Below, one piece after another: positions 1 through 5,455 of a DNA stretch of 5,455 nucleotides; positions within the stretch are counted from its first letter, which is position 1, and the number at the start of each line of letters is the position of its first letter. Made by a program: the position numbers and the translations under genes. Source of the DNA: CAZWUL01 sp964636625 (lineage in GTDB: Bacteria; Atribacterota; Phoenicimicrobiia; Phoenicimicrobiales; Stramentimicrobiaceae); contig CAZWUL010000072.1 in the NCBI GenBank assembly GCA_964636625.1, forward strand, positions 1-5,455, in the 5' to 3' direction. The notes beneath the pieces are model-generated. The model was not told the DNA's origin. It searched no databases and was given only the letters and a program-made list of their open reading frames with translations.

Positions 1-54
1 ACCTTGTTTATTTGATTATTATTTTAATAAATTCATAGTTATAAGTCTAATGGA

Positions 55-85
55 GCCTGCCCTTAACTACTGTTAAGAGGTAGGC
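55..85 (-). repeat. Stable hairpin after pilQ (possible transcript end or REP-like palindrome)
   Basis: GCCTGCCCTTAAC (55-67) pairs with GTTAAGAGGTAGGC (72-85) around a 4-base TACT loop: 13 pairs, one of them G-U, with one bulged A at 78. It lies about 75 bases after the pilQ stop, where the pil transcript should end, but no T-run follows on either strand, so it is not a typical intrinsic terminator. The adjoining minus-strand stretch GAGATTGCCACGCC (96-83) reminds me of dispersed palindromic intergenic repeats found in many environmental bacterial genomes. That resemblance is from memory and unchecked. Nothing else is recognisable in 1-54, which is AT-rich. Confidence 0.5.
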
Positions 86-122
86 GTGGCAATCTCATTC
101 ATTTATTCCAACAGTATTTCTT

Positions 123-157
123 TATACGTTATACTATATACTCGATACTATATACTA
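123..157. repeat. Heptamer tandem array C, downstream of pilQ
   Basis: Five 7-bp units in a row: TATACGT, TATACTA, TATACTC, GATACTA, TATACTA. The 12-mer ATACTATATACT is exact at 131-142 and 145-156. Read on the minus strand the units share the GTATA core of the arrays in the 69-bp repeats, so this is the same class in opposite orientation, but its flanks do not match those repeats. It ends two bases before the pilQ stop codon. Confidence 0.7.
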
Positions 158-159
158 TT

Positions 160-2043
160 TTAATATTCAATCTTATGAGCTGTAATCAGGATAATGATTT
201 CAGTTCTTTTCTTGGTACGATTGGTAAATTTAAATAATTCCCCGATTACCGGTATCTCACTCAAAATAGGTATTTTTCTAATAGTCTCAATTTCTTCTGA
301 TGTTATCAGTCCACCAATTACATTTGTTATACCTAAAGGTGAGCGAATAATCGCCTGTTCCTGCCTTGAATTAATTACCGGATAACCCATAATTAATTCA
401 GAGCCAAGTGATTCTACCTTGATATCACAATCCATCGTTATATAATCATCCATACTAAGCCTTGGAGTAATAGTCATATTTAAACCAACATCCAGATATC
501 TTATGGTTTCAATCCCTTCCTCGGTACGTTCTCGAATAGGAATTTTGGAACCAGACAATATTATCGCTTCTTTTCCATCCAGGGTCAGTATCTTTGGATT
601 TGATAAAATATTAGTCTCTCCTTCTCTGACCAAAGCATCTAATCTAGCCTGGAATAATCCCCGGCGTTCAAAAGAACCGCCCAGGGTAATTTCTCCAAAG
701 GTAATCTGCCCCTCAACCCTATTACCGGAAGTATCAGTACCGGCACTCCATGATATACCCAGATCCTTTTCTTTATCTAAAGCAATTTCCACAATCTTTG
801 ATTCAATCATTATCTGGGGTGCGCGCTTATCCAGCCCTTCAATCATAACTCGTGCGTTTTCAATTTCTTCCTGATTTCCCTTGACAATAATTTCATTTTG
901 CCTGCTATCTACAATAATTCTATCTTCATCCGGAATAAATATTTTAAGCATATTTCGTATAGCTTCTACTTCCTCAGCAAAAATAGCATTATCAATCTTA
1001 AAGGTCCTGGTAATTAAGCTGGCATCTATTTCTGCAATAAGCTCTTCTGCTTTTGCCACTGTTTCAGGAGTACCTTCTACAATCATATTGTTTAACCGGT
1101 TATCGGTAGTTATTCTTAATTGTCCTTCTTCACCAAAATAACTGTCCAAAACATTTTTAACATTTTCGGCACCAGCATTTTCAAGATGAACTATTCTGGT
1201 AATTCTCACCCGGTAAGTATCAATAACCTCAGGTGTTCCAAACACTAAAGCATTGCCAACCTGGGTATAGCTAAGTCTTTTTAGGCGGGTTATCCAATCT
1301 AATGCTTCTTTAAAAGTAGCATCCCTAATATTAAGGGTAATATTGCCGGTAACTGAGTCATCAGCTACAATATTTACACCGCTAAGCATTGATAATGTAC
1401 GGATAGCATCCACAACTTCGGCTTCTTTCAAATTTAAAGTAATAGGAACATCGACCTGGTCAACCAAAGAAGGAACATAGGCTTCCCGCTGCTCCTGTAT
1501 TTTCTTTATTTCATCAGCAGCAATTGGTTCAACTGTATATATCTGCTCTTCAGGAGAATAAAATTCTTTATAATCATAGACATTTATTTGCAGAAGCTGG
1601 CCCGTAGTATCCAGCGCCATGTCATAATCTACTTTTTGAAATAAATCAATCACAAAACGTACTTTGTCTTCGTCTATTTGTCCACATCTCACCTGTTTGA
1701 CAGAGCCCATATTTAAAAATAATGTATTCTTCACTAATTCTTGTATATTATAATCTGCCTGGGAAACATCAATAACAATTCGCTCCGGGTCTCCAATATA
1801 GGTTGATTCATAATGCTGAATTGGGGCATCTGCTTTAATGGTAACCCTGGTGAAATTCGGAACTTTCCGATACCAGATATTGGTAATAGTAATGTTATTC
1901 TGGGCAAAGCAAATATCTGCTATACTAAATAATATTAATAAAATTAAAAATATTAAAACCTGGATTTTCAGCAATCCATTGAATGTTTTTAGCATTTCAG
2001 TTTTCTTATTTCTACCCGTCTTTTTTGCTATTTTATCCTTCAT
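160..2043 (-). CDS. pilQ: Type IV pilus outer-membrane secretin PilQ
   Basis: Secretin that forms the outer-membrane pore for the type IV pilus fibre. Numbering from the upstream GTG at 2058 (632 codons), there is a basic N-terminus, a hydrophobic signal segment at about 33-52 ending FA before QNN, an AMIN domain at about 54-160 (peptidoglycan-binding in this family), an STN/N0 domain at about 202-275, two secretin N-type repeats at about 283-345 and 350-410, and the secretin barrel domain at about 413-630. The barrel has the NPKILTLDGKEA stretch and the KIPILSEIPVIGELF signature near the C-terminus. Length and order are complete for PilQ. I prefer the ATG at 2043 (627 aa) because AGGAGG at 2058-2063 lies upstream of it, whereas the GTG at 2058 sits inside that SD and has none of its own. 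The start overlaps the preceding gene by 11 bases, so translation is probably coupled. A type II secretion GspD is less likely given the AMIN domain and pilMNO context. Confidence 0.95.
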   Translation of the reverse strand: MKDKIAKKTGRNKKTEMLKTFNGLLKIQVLIFLILLILFSIADICFAQNNITITNIWYRKVPNFTRVTIKADAPIQHYESTYIGDPERIVIDVSQADYNIQELVKNTLFLNMGSVKQVRCGQIDEDKVRFVIDLFQKVDYDMALDTTGQLLQINVYDYKEFYSPEEQIYTVEPIAADEIKKIQEQREAYVPSLVDQVDVPITLNLKEAEVVDAIRTLSMLSGVNIVADDSVTGNITLNIRDATFKEALDWITRLKRLSYTQVGNALVFGTPEVIDTYRVRITRIVHLENAGAENVKNVLDSYFGEEGQLRITTDNRLNNMIVEGTPETVAKAEELIAEIDASLITRTFKIDNAIFAEEVEAIRNMLKIFIPDEDRIIVDSRQNEIIVKGNQEEIENARVMIEGLDKRAPQIMIESKIVEIALDKEKDLGISWSAGTDTSGNRVEGQITFGEITLGGSFERRGLFQARLDALVREGETNILSNPKILTLDGKEAIILSGSKIPIRERTEEGIETIRYLDVGLNMTITPRLSMDDYITMDCDIKVESLGSELIMGYPVINSRQEQAIIRSPLGITNVIGGLITSEEIETIRKIPILSEIPVIGELFKFTNRTKKRTEIIILITAHKIEY

Positions 2044-2686
2044 TGGTCGCTTCCCCACCTCCTAAATTCAAAGAAATCTCGAAACCGTTAATATCAATAA
2101 TAACCTTCTCATCCATAATCGATTTAATCAAATATCTATCTAAAATAATATCATTTTCCTTAACAATATAGGTTTCATTGTCAATCTCCAAAATAGCAAG
2201 CTTATTTTCCCCCGCTGAAATCAAACCTGTGAATTTGCTGTTAGGAGGTAATTCCGGTTGAACAAAACGTCGAACTGCTTCTTCAGAAGATAGCTCTTTA
2301 TCAATTTCTGCTTGCTCATCTTCCAGATATACCGAACTCACCACTCGCTGGAAAGGATTACGGACAACCGGCATTTCATAAGGTTCATAGGTGTAAACTT
2401 TTGTCTGGTAACTTTCATGTCTTTGTCTGATTTCTTTTTCAAATGGTGACATTTCTTCTTCCTCTCTGGCATTTTCAGCATCAGAAACAGAAACATCACT
2501 ATCCTGCGTACTGGTACGTGGTGCAGGCGTAGATGGACTAACTGCTGTAGTGGGAACCTGCTGTTCCCCTCCAAAAGGGTTAAGGGCAGATAAGGATGTT
2601 ATAATATCTGGCTTAAACCAGTAAACTGCCGTTACAGCACCTAATAGAATAACTATTACTAATAATATACGATTTAACTTACTCAA
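2033..2686 (-). CDS. pilP: PilP-like type IV pilus alignment protein, membrane-anchored
   Basis: This 217-aa protein occupies the PilP slot between pilO and pilQ and probably links the PilN/PilO inner-membrane complex to the secretin. It has one N-terminal membrane segment (about 6-24), a Pro/Ser/Thr-rich then acidic linker (about 40-105), an RNPFQ motif at 109-113 resembling the (D/N)PF that precedes the PilP/GspC homology region, and a beta-rich C-terminal domain (about 150-208) with the short strands expected of the PilP fold. It contains no cysteine, so it cannot be a lipoprotein as classical PilP is. That makes it more like the membrane-anchored GspC or the Thermus PilW arrangement. The start is TTG at 2686, one base after the pilO stop, supported by AAAGGAA upstream; the next in-frame Met is residue 79, inside the linker. 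The assignment rests on position and the weak C-terminal pattern. Confidence 0.75.
   Translation of the reverse strand: MSKLNRILLVIVILLGAVTAVYWFKPDIITSLSALNPFGGEQQVPTTAVSPSTPAPRTSTQDSDVSVSDAENAREEEEMSPFEKEIRQRHESYQTKVYTYEPYEMPVVRNPFQRVVSSVYLEDEQAEIDKELSSEEAVRRFVQPELPPNSKFTGLISAGENKLAILEIDNETYIVKENDIILDRYLIKSIMDEKVIIDINGFEISLNLGGGEATNEG
2058..2063 (-). promoter_or_regulatory. Ribosome binding site deciding the pilQ start
   Basis: The minus strand reads AGGAGGTGGGG just before the ATG at 2043-2041. The spacer from AGGAGG to that ATG is 14 bases, rather long, but the G-rich run continues toward it. The alternative GTG start at 2058-2056 would use the last G of this motif as its own first base and has only AT-rich sequence upstream. 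The site lies inside the end of the preceding gene, where it encodes the Gly-Gly-Gly near the C-terminus. Confidence 0.6.
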
Positions 2687-2687
2687 T

Positions 2688-3236
2688 TTACTGAGTTCCT
2701 TTCGTTAACACATAGGTAAACATATTCATAGTAACATTGACATTTCCTTCCTCACCAGTCGGATTAAGTCTTAAGTCTTTCACGTCTACGATTCTGGGAA
2801 AATTTTCCAACCTATCTAAAAATTTTATTATTTCAAAATAATTAGCAGTATAAGTTAGATTAATCGGCAAACGTGCATAAATAGCCTCTCTCTCCTGTGC
2901 TAAATTCTGTGGTGAAAAATTGGTAAAGTCAATATTGAATTCATCCATTGTTTCCTGTAAAAGTACCAGGAAATCAGGAATATCTTTTTCCTTCGGTAAT
3001 AATACCTCAATAAACTCCAATCTTTCAGTGAGTTCCTGATATTCCAGTCTTAAATCATCAAGGCGGGCGGCAATCCTCCTACCTTCCGCAATTTTGCTGT
3101 TTAGGGTAGTTATTTGCTGCTCTAAATTGTCAATTCTCTCTTTTCTAGGCTGATAAATAAAGGAATAATTAAGATAGACAAATGCAATAAGAAAAACTAC
3201 AAATATTATTATTTTCATTCGTTTATTTAATTTCAA
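2688..3236 (-). CDS. pilO: Type IV pilus inner-membrane alignment protein PilO
   Basis: PilO is a bitopic inner-membrane protein that pairs with PilN and, through PilP, positions the pilus motor under the secretin. The 182-aa product has a short basic cytoplasmic tail, one membrane helix (about 8-27), a charged coiled coil (about 30-75), the LLPKEKDIPDFL stretch (79-90) typical of PilO just after the coil, and a ferredoxin-like periplasmic domain (about 90-178) with the recognisable ANYFEIIKFLDRLENFPRIV region (131-150). Length is normal for the family. The start is TTG at 3236 with a strong AGAGGAG six bases upstream. An in-frame ATG six codons later (3218) is too far from that SD and would trim the tail to almost nothing. 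The gene lies 11 bases after pilN and one base before the pilP-like gene. Confidence 0.9.
   Translation of the reverse strand: MKLNKRMKIIIFVVFLIAFVYLNYSFIYQPRKERIDNLEQQITTLNSKIAEGRRIAARLDDLRLEYQELTERLEFIEVLLPKEKDIPDFLVLLQETMDEFNIDFTNFSPQNLAQEREAIYARLPINLTYTANYFEIIKFLDRLENFPRIVDVKDLRLNPTGEEGNVNVTMNMFTYVLTKGTQ
2696..2702 (-). promoter_or_regulatory. Ribosome binding site for the TTG start of the pilP-like gene
   Basis: AAAGGAA on the minus strand lies inside the last codons of pilO, about 10 bases before the TTG at 2686-2684. No in-frame ATG lies nearby, so this SD decides the start. Ribosomes ending pilO would stop almost on top of the next start. Confidence 0.6.
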
Positions 3237-3242
3237 AATATT

Positions 3243-3249
3243 CTCCTCT
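3243..3249 (-). promoter_or_regulatory. Ribosome binding site for the TTG start of pilO
   Basis: AGAGGAG on the minus strand overlaps the pilN TAG stop (3250-3248) and lies 6 bases before the TTG at 3236-3234. The alternative in-frame ATG at 3218-3216 would be 24 bases away, so the SD favours TTG. The stop/SD overlap suggests that pilN translation feeds pilO. Confidence 0.65.
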
Positions 3250-3865
3250 ATTTACCCTGTACAGTTCTTGTTTCTTCCGGCATCCGATAAGGTATGAAAA
3301 CACCGGAAAGCTGGAAATTAACCGTATCAACATTTCTGTCAGACTCCGGGATTCTGGTGCTCTGTTTTCGAATATATTGCAGTTCTATTGCTTCCAATCG
3401 CTCATGGTCTTTCAAGGTATTCATATATTGGGCAACAAGATAATTATTAAAAGTATTGGCGGAAAAACTAAAGGTCTGGTTAGCATTAATACTTAAATTT
3501 GCTAACCATACTTCAGGTAGAGCAGTCTCGCTAAAATCGCCTAACACCCTGGTCAGGCGTGATTGGTTTTTAATTAGATTTTCAATAACATCTACACGCT
3601 CTGCTAATTCTGCCTTATCTCTCTCCAGGTTTCTTACTTCCTGGATAACTTTTTCGATAGCTGCAAGCTGTACTTCCAGGTTCTGGACTTCATTTTCCCT
3701 GGTAAATATTTTATTCTCAAGGCTAAAATACATATAACCTGAAGCAGCAAATAATAGAATAATAAAGACTGTTAAAAATATTCTACCAAGATTAAACTTC
3801 TCTTTTTCTCTATATTCTTCCGGAAGAAGGTTAATATCCCGAATTATATTTTTATTTTTAGCCAT
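3248..3865 (-). CDS. pilN: Type IV pilus inner-membrane assembly protein PilN
   Basis: PilN is the bitopic membrane partner of PilO, and its cytoplasmic N-terminus docks into PilM. The 205-aa product shows the diagnostic INLLP motif at residues 11-15, followed by the charged EEYREKEKF stretch, one membrane helix (about 28-48), a long heptad-like coiled coil (about 50-105), and a periplasmic fimbrial-assembly (PilN family) domain (about 115-193) with LPEVWLANLSI near its start. Length is normal. The start is ATG at 3865. Its only SD-like sequence, AAAGG at 3879-3883, overlaps the end of pilM and lies about 13 bases upstream, so initiation may depend on ribosomes finishing pilM (10-base gap). 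GspL-type homologues of type II secretion fuse the PilM and PilN parts; here they are separate, as in pilus systems. Confidence 0.93.
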   Translation of the reverse strand: MAKNKNIIRDINLLPEEYREKEKFNLGRIFLTVFIILLFAASGYMYFSLENKIFTRENEVQNLEVQLAAIEKVIQEVRNLERDKAELAERVDVIENLIKNQSRLTRVLGDFSETALPEVWLANLSINANQTFSFSANTFNNYLVAQYMNTLKDHERLEAIELQYIRKQSTRIPESDRNVDTVNFQLSGVFIPYRMPEETRTVQGK

Positions 3866-3875
3866 AAACTAAATC

Positions 3876-5021
3876 TTACCTTTCTCTTTTTGCCAGGCCA
3901 ATAGCGGTAGCAAGGCAACGCTTATATTTATCAAGGTTTTCCATATTGACATTACCCTCATTAACTGCAATTCCTTTAAGCGGATTTGCCATTACTACTG
4001 TTATTCCAAACTGCTGTTTAAACATCTGTCCAATATTGGGCATGGCTGCCATTCCACCGGTTAAAATTATTCTCTGGTAAGCAACTTTTTGATATTGTGT
4101 TTTGTAATAGTTCAGGGATTTTCTTATTTCATTAAATATATCATTAACACCGCTTCTAACGAGCTGTTCAACCTTCTCCTTGTTGGGAATCTCATCTTCT
4201 GGCGATTCCTCAGTTTTTTCTTCTGCCTTTGTGGCCGGTGCTTCTTCATCTTCTATCTTATTCTTATCTTCAGACTGTACTGGAAGAGGGAGAATTACCC
4301 TGCGTTTTAATCTTTCTGCCTCATCAAAAGATATTTCTAACTCCTTCTCCAATAGCCGGTTTATGTCATTCCCACCTTTTAAAATAGTACGGGTAAATTT
4401 TAGCCTGTCTCCTTCAATTAAAGTGATTTCGGTAGTACTTGCACCCATCGAAATTATTACATCCATTTGATTAATATCTTCATCGTTGAAAGAAACTGGT
4501 GTCAGGTAATTTTCAAAGGTACGTATTTGAGCATTTGATACAATGTCTACTACTTTAGGCAGTATTTTCACATTTCTTAAAACAGCAACCTGCTGGTTTA
4601 CAATGCTTTTGGGAGCAGCTACCAGCAGCACTTTCATCATCTTGTTGCCTTCTTTTTCTTCTAATTCTTCTATTTTTTTGGCATCCAACAAAGATTCCTT
4701 TAAATCGTAAGGAACATACTTGGGTGCCTCCCATTGTAAGCCATCAATAAGCTCTTTTTCGTTCATTATAGGAGTTGTTATTTCCCGAACGATAACTTTT
4801 TGCCCGGTAATAGCAATAATTCCTTTTTTTTCGCGTATTCCCTTCTTCCTGAGCATCTTTTCCAATGCACGGGTTACAGAGTCCACATCTTTTATTTCGC
4901 CATGGACAACACTATCAGGAGGTGTCAGCACTATGCCAAAATTATCCAAACGAAAACCATTACCGGTTCTGCTAAGCTGCACTGCCTTGATTGAACGGGC
5001 ACCAAAGTCTATTGCTAACAT
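3876..5021 (-). CDS. pilM: Type IV pilus actin-like ATPase-fold protein PilM
   Basis: PilM is a cytoplasmic actin/FtsA-like protein that binds ATP and the PilN N-terminus, forming the cytoplasmic ring of the pilus machine. The 381-aa product begins directly with the phosphate-1 motif (AIDFGARSIKAVQL, 3-16), then an SHS2-like segment, WEAPKYVPYDL (97-107) typical of PilM, phosphate-2 (ISMGASTTEITLI, 190-202), LKGGNDINRLL (214-224), and the adenosine motif (IILTGGMAAMPNI, 318-330). An acidic, low-complexity Glu/Lys/Pro/Ala-rich stretch at about 246-284 interrupts the fold and looks like a disordered insertion. The start is ATG at 5021, with AAGGAG five bases upstream. It is the first gene of the pil run; 108 bases separate it from the hicB-like gene, and a copy of the leader repeat fills most of that gap, so a promoter there is plausible though not identified. 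Confidence 0.94.
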   Translation of the reverse strand: MLAIDFGARSIKAVQLSRTGNGFRLDNFGIVLTPPDSVVHGEIKDVDSVTRALEKMLRKKGIREKKGIIAITGQKVIVREITTPIMNEKELIDGLQWEAPKYVPYDLKESLLDAKKIEELEEKEGNKMMKVLLVAAPKSIVNQQVAVLRNVKILPKVVDIVSNAQIRTFENYLTPVSFNDEDINQMDVIISMGASTTEITLIEGDRLKFTRTILKGGNDINRLLEKELEISFDEAERLKRRVILPLPVQSEDKNKIEDEEAPATKAEEKTEESPEDEIPNKEKVEQLVRSGVNDIFNEIRKSLNYYKTQYQKVAYQRIILTGGMAAMPNIGQMFKQQFGITVVMANPLKGIAVNEGNVNMENLDKYKRCLATAIGLAKRER

Positions 5022-5026
5022 TTTTG

Positions 5027-5032
5027 CTCCTT
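5027..5032 (-). promoter_or_regulatory. Ribosome binding site of pilM
   Basis: AAGGAG on the minus strand with a 5-base spacer to the ATG at 5021. It is aligned, at the same 348-base offset as the 69-bp repeats, with the GGAG of the hicB-like gene, so the leader duplication appears to reach into the SD. Confidence 0.7.
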
Positions 5033-5037
5033 ATAAA

Positions 5038-5106
5038 ATCGTATATCGTATTACGTATACCGTATATCGTTTAAAATATCGTTATCAGTTTTTTGTTTTT
5101 AGTTTA
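5038..5106. repeat. 69-bp direct repeat copy A, in the pilM leader
   Basis: This stretch matches 5386-5454 without gaps, with 7 mismatches in 69 positions by my hand alignment (about 90% identity). Its left part (5040-5074) is a run of 7-bp units starting CGTATA or a close variant; the 9-mer CGTATATCG occurs at 5040-5048 and again 21 bases later at 5061-5069. A 19-base core, GTTTAAAATATCGTTATCA (5069-5087), is identical in both copies, followed by a T-rich tail. It lies between hicB and pilM, five bases upstream of the pilM SD. It could be a promoter/leader module or a mobile-type repeat; the sequence alone does not decide. Confidence 0.85.
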
Positions 5107-5129
5107 TAGTTAAATAAAATATAAAATAA

Positions 5130-5366
5130 TTATAAAGCACAAACTTCCAATTCTCTAAATCCAACAAATTTATTTAATTCTGCGATATCTGTTTCTTCTA
5201 AACACATGTCGATAACTTCAGAGATATTTTTTAAAGCCTCATCGATATTTTCTCCATAGGAATGACATCCCTTGAATAATGGACAGCTTACGATATAATA
5301 ACCATCTTCGTCAATCTCAATGATAATAGGAAGATGGTATTTTTCTATCTTCTTTTTTCTTTCCAT
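5130..5366 (-). CDS. HicB-family (UPF0150-like) antitoxin-type protein
   Basis: This 78-aa protein matches the short HicB-like antitoxin family: a beta strand LPIIIEIDEDGYYIVSCPLFKGCHSYGENIDEA in two parts (12-27 and 28-44), then the helix LKNISEVIDMCLEE (45-58). The family folds as a partial RNase-H-like domain that neutralises the small mRNA interferase HicA. No C-terminal DNA-binding domain is present, so autoregulation of the usual kind is not expected from this chain. The start is ATG at 5366 with TTGGAG eight bases upstream. No HicA gene lies downstream: the 108 bases before pilM have no room for one. None ends in the 89 bases upstream either. It may be an orphan, or its partner may lie beyond the window edge. 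It is bracketed by the two 69-bp repeats. Confidence 0.8.
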   Translation of the reverse strand: MERKKKIEKYHLPIIIEIDEDGYYIVSCPLFKGCHSYGENIDEALKNISEVIDMCLEETDIAELNKFVGFRELEVCAL

Positions 5367-5374
5367 TAGTATTA

Positions 5375-5380
5375 CTCCAA
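5375..5380 (-). promoter_or_regulatory. Ribosome binding site of the hicB-like gene
   Basis: TTGGAG on the minus strand with an 8-base spacer to the ATG at 5366. The GGAG is five bases from the edge of repeat copy B, the same distance as between copy A and the pilM SD. Confidence 0.6.
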
Positions 5381-5385
5381 GAAAT

Positions 5386-5454
5386 ATCGTATAACGTATT
5401 ACGTATAGCGTATAAAGTTTAAAATATCGTTATCATTTTTTAGTTTTCAGTTTA
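5386..5454. repeat. 69-bp direct repeat copy B, in the hicB leader
   Basis: Second copy of the repeat at 5038-5106, in the same orientation and offset by 348 bases. The heptamer run is at 5388-5422 (units CGTATAA, CGTATTA, CGTATAG, CGTATAA, then a degenerate AGTTTAA). The 19-base core is identical at 5417-5435, with a T-rich tail after it. The match may continue beyond the window edge. It fills almost the whole visible sequence upstream of the hicB-like gene, so any promoter for that gene within the window would have to be in it. Confidence 0.85.
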
Positions 5455-5455
5455 C

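Noticed and set aside
1..54. RNA gene or gene fragment at the left edge
   Set aside because: AT-rich sequence with frequent stops and no tRNA-like or other RNA fold that I could recognise.
194..1141. Plus-strand open frames opposite pilQ
   Set aside because: They lie antisense within a full-length PilQ with recognisable domains, show no domain pattern of their own and are Ser/Ile-rich as expected of shadows.
2338..2574. 78-codon open frame on the minus strand inside the pilP-like gene
   Set aside because: Alternative frame within a gene that fits the operon; the composition looks like a frame-shifted reading of the Pro/Ser/Thr and acidic linker.
160..5021. Type II secretion (GspD/GspL/GspM) rather than type IV pilus
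   Set aside because: PilM and PilN are separate proteins with the INLLP motif, the secretin has an AMIN domain, and the MNOPQ order is that of pilus systems.
5069..5087. Sigma-70 promoter in the conserved 19-base core of the leader repeats
   Set aside because: The region is AT-rich and could hold a -10-like element, but I found no convincing -35 and -10 pair with normal spacing, so none is annotated.
4089..5109. Plus-strand open frames opposite pilM and its leader
   Set aside because: Antisense to a clear PilM; the translated sequences are low in pattern and no good SD was seen.
5038..5454. CRISPR array
   Set aside because: There are only two long repeat copies, and a coding gene with its own start signal lies between them; the 7-bp units have no spacers.
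5038..5454. Insertion sequence or composite transposon around hicB
   Set aside because: The repeats are direct, not inverted, no transposase is present and no target-site duplication could be seen.

Overview
This window carries a complete type IV pilus alignment/secretin cluster in the order pilM-pilN-pilO-pilP-pilQ, all on the minus strand (transcribed from right to left). It is preceded by a small HicB-family antitoxin-like gene on the same strand. An outer-membrane secretin and its periplasmic alignment proteins imply a bacterium with two membranes. The DNA is visibly AT-rich, uses TTG starts for two of the five pil genes, and carries short GTATA-based tandem repeats between genes. This fits an uncultured low-GC diderm lineage. 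Atribacterota or a similar candidate phylum is my guess from general impression only; nothing in the window proves the taxon.

Layout from right to left, the direction of transcription: a leader repeat (copy B, 5386-5454); hicB-like gene (5130-5366); a 108-bp gap holding the second copy of the same leader repeat (copy A, 5038-5106); pilM (3876-5021); pilN (3248-3865); pilO (2688-3236); a PilP-position gene (2033-2686); pilQ (160-2043, preferred start). Positions 1-159 hold no gene. They contain a third heptamer array (123-157) directly after the pilQ stop, and a 13-bp-stem hairpin (55-85) that may end the transcript or be a dispersed palindromic repeat.

The pil genes are packed with gaps of 10, 11 and 1 bases and then an 11-base overlap, so they are almost certainly one translationally coupled operon. 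By family knowledge, cytoplasmic actin-like PilM binds the INLLP-type N-terminus of PilN. PilN and PilO pair through coiled coils and periplasmic domains. The PilP-position protein bridges PilO to the secretin, and PilQ forms the outer-membrane pore for the pilus fibre. The motor ATPases (PilB/PilT), platform PilC and pilins are not in the window.

The main feature beyond an ordinary pil operon is the pair of about 90%-identical 69-bp direct repeats. They lie at the same distance from the Shine-Dalgarno sequences of hicB and pilM, each is built on a 7-bp tandem unit, and they bracket a HicB gene with no visible HicA toxin.
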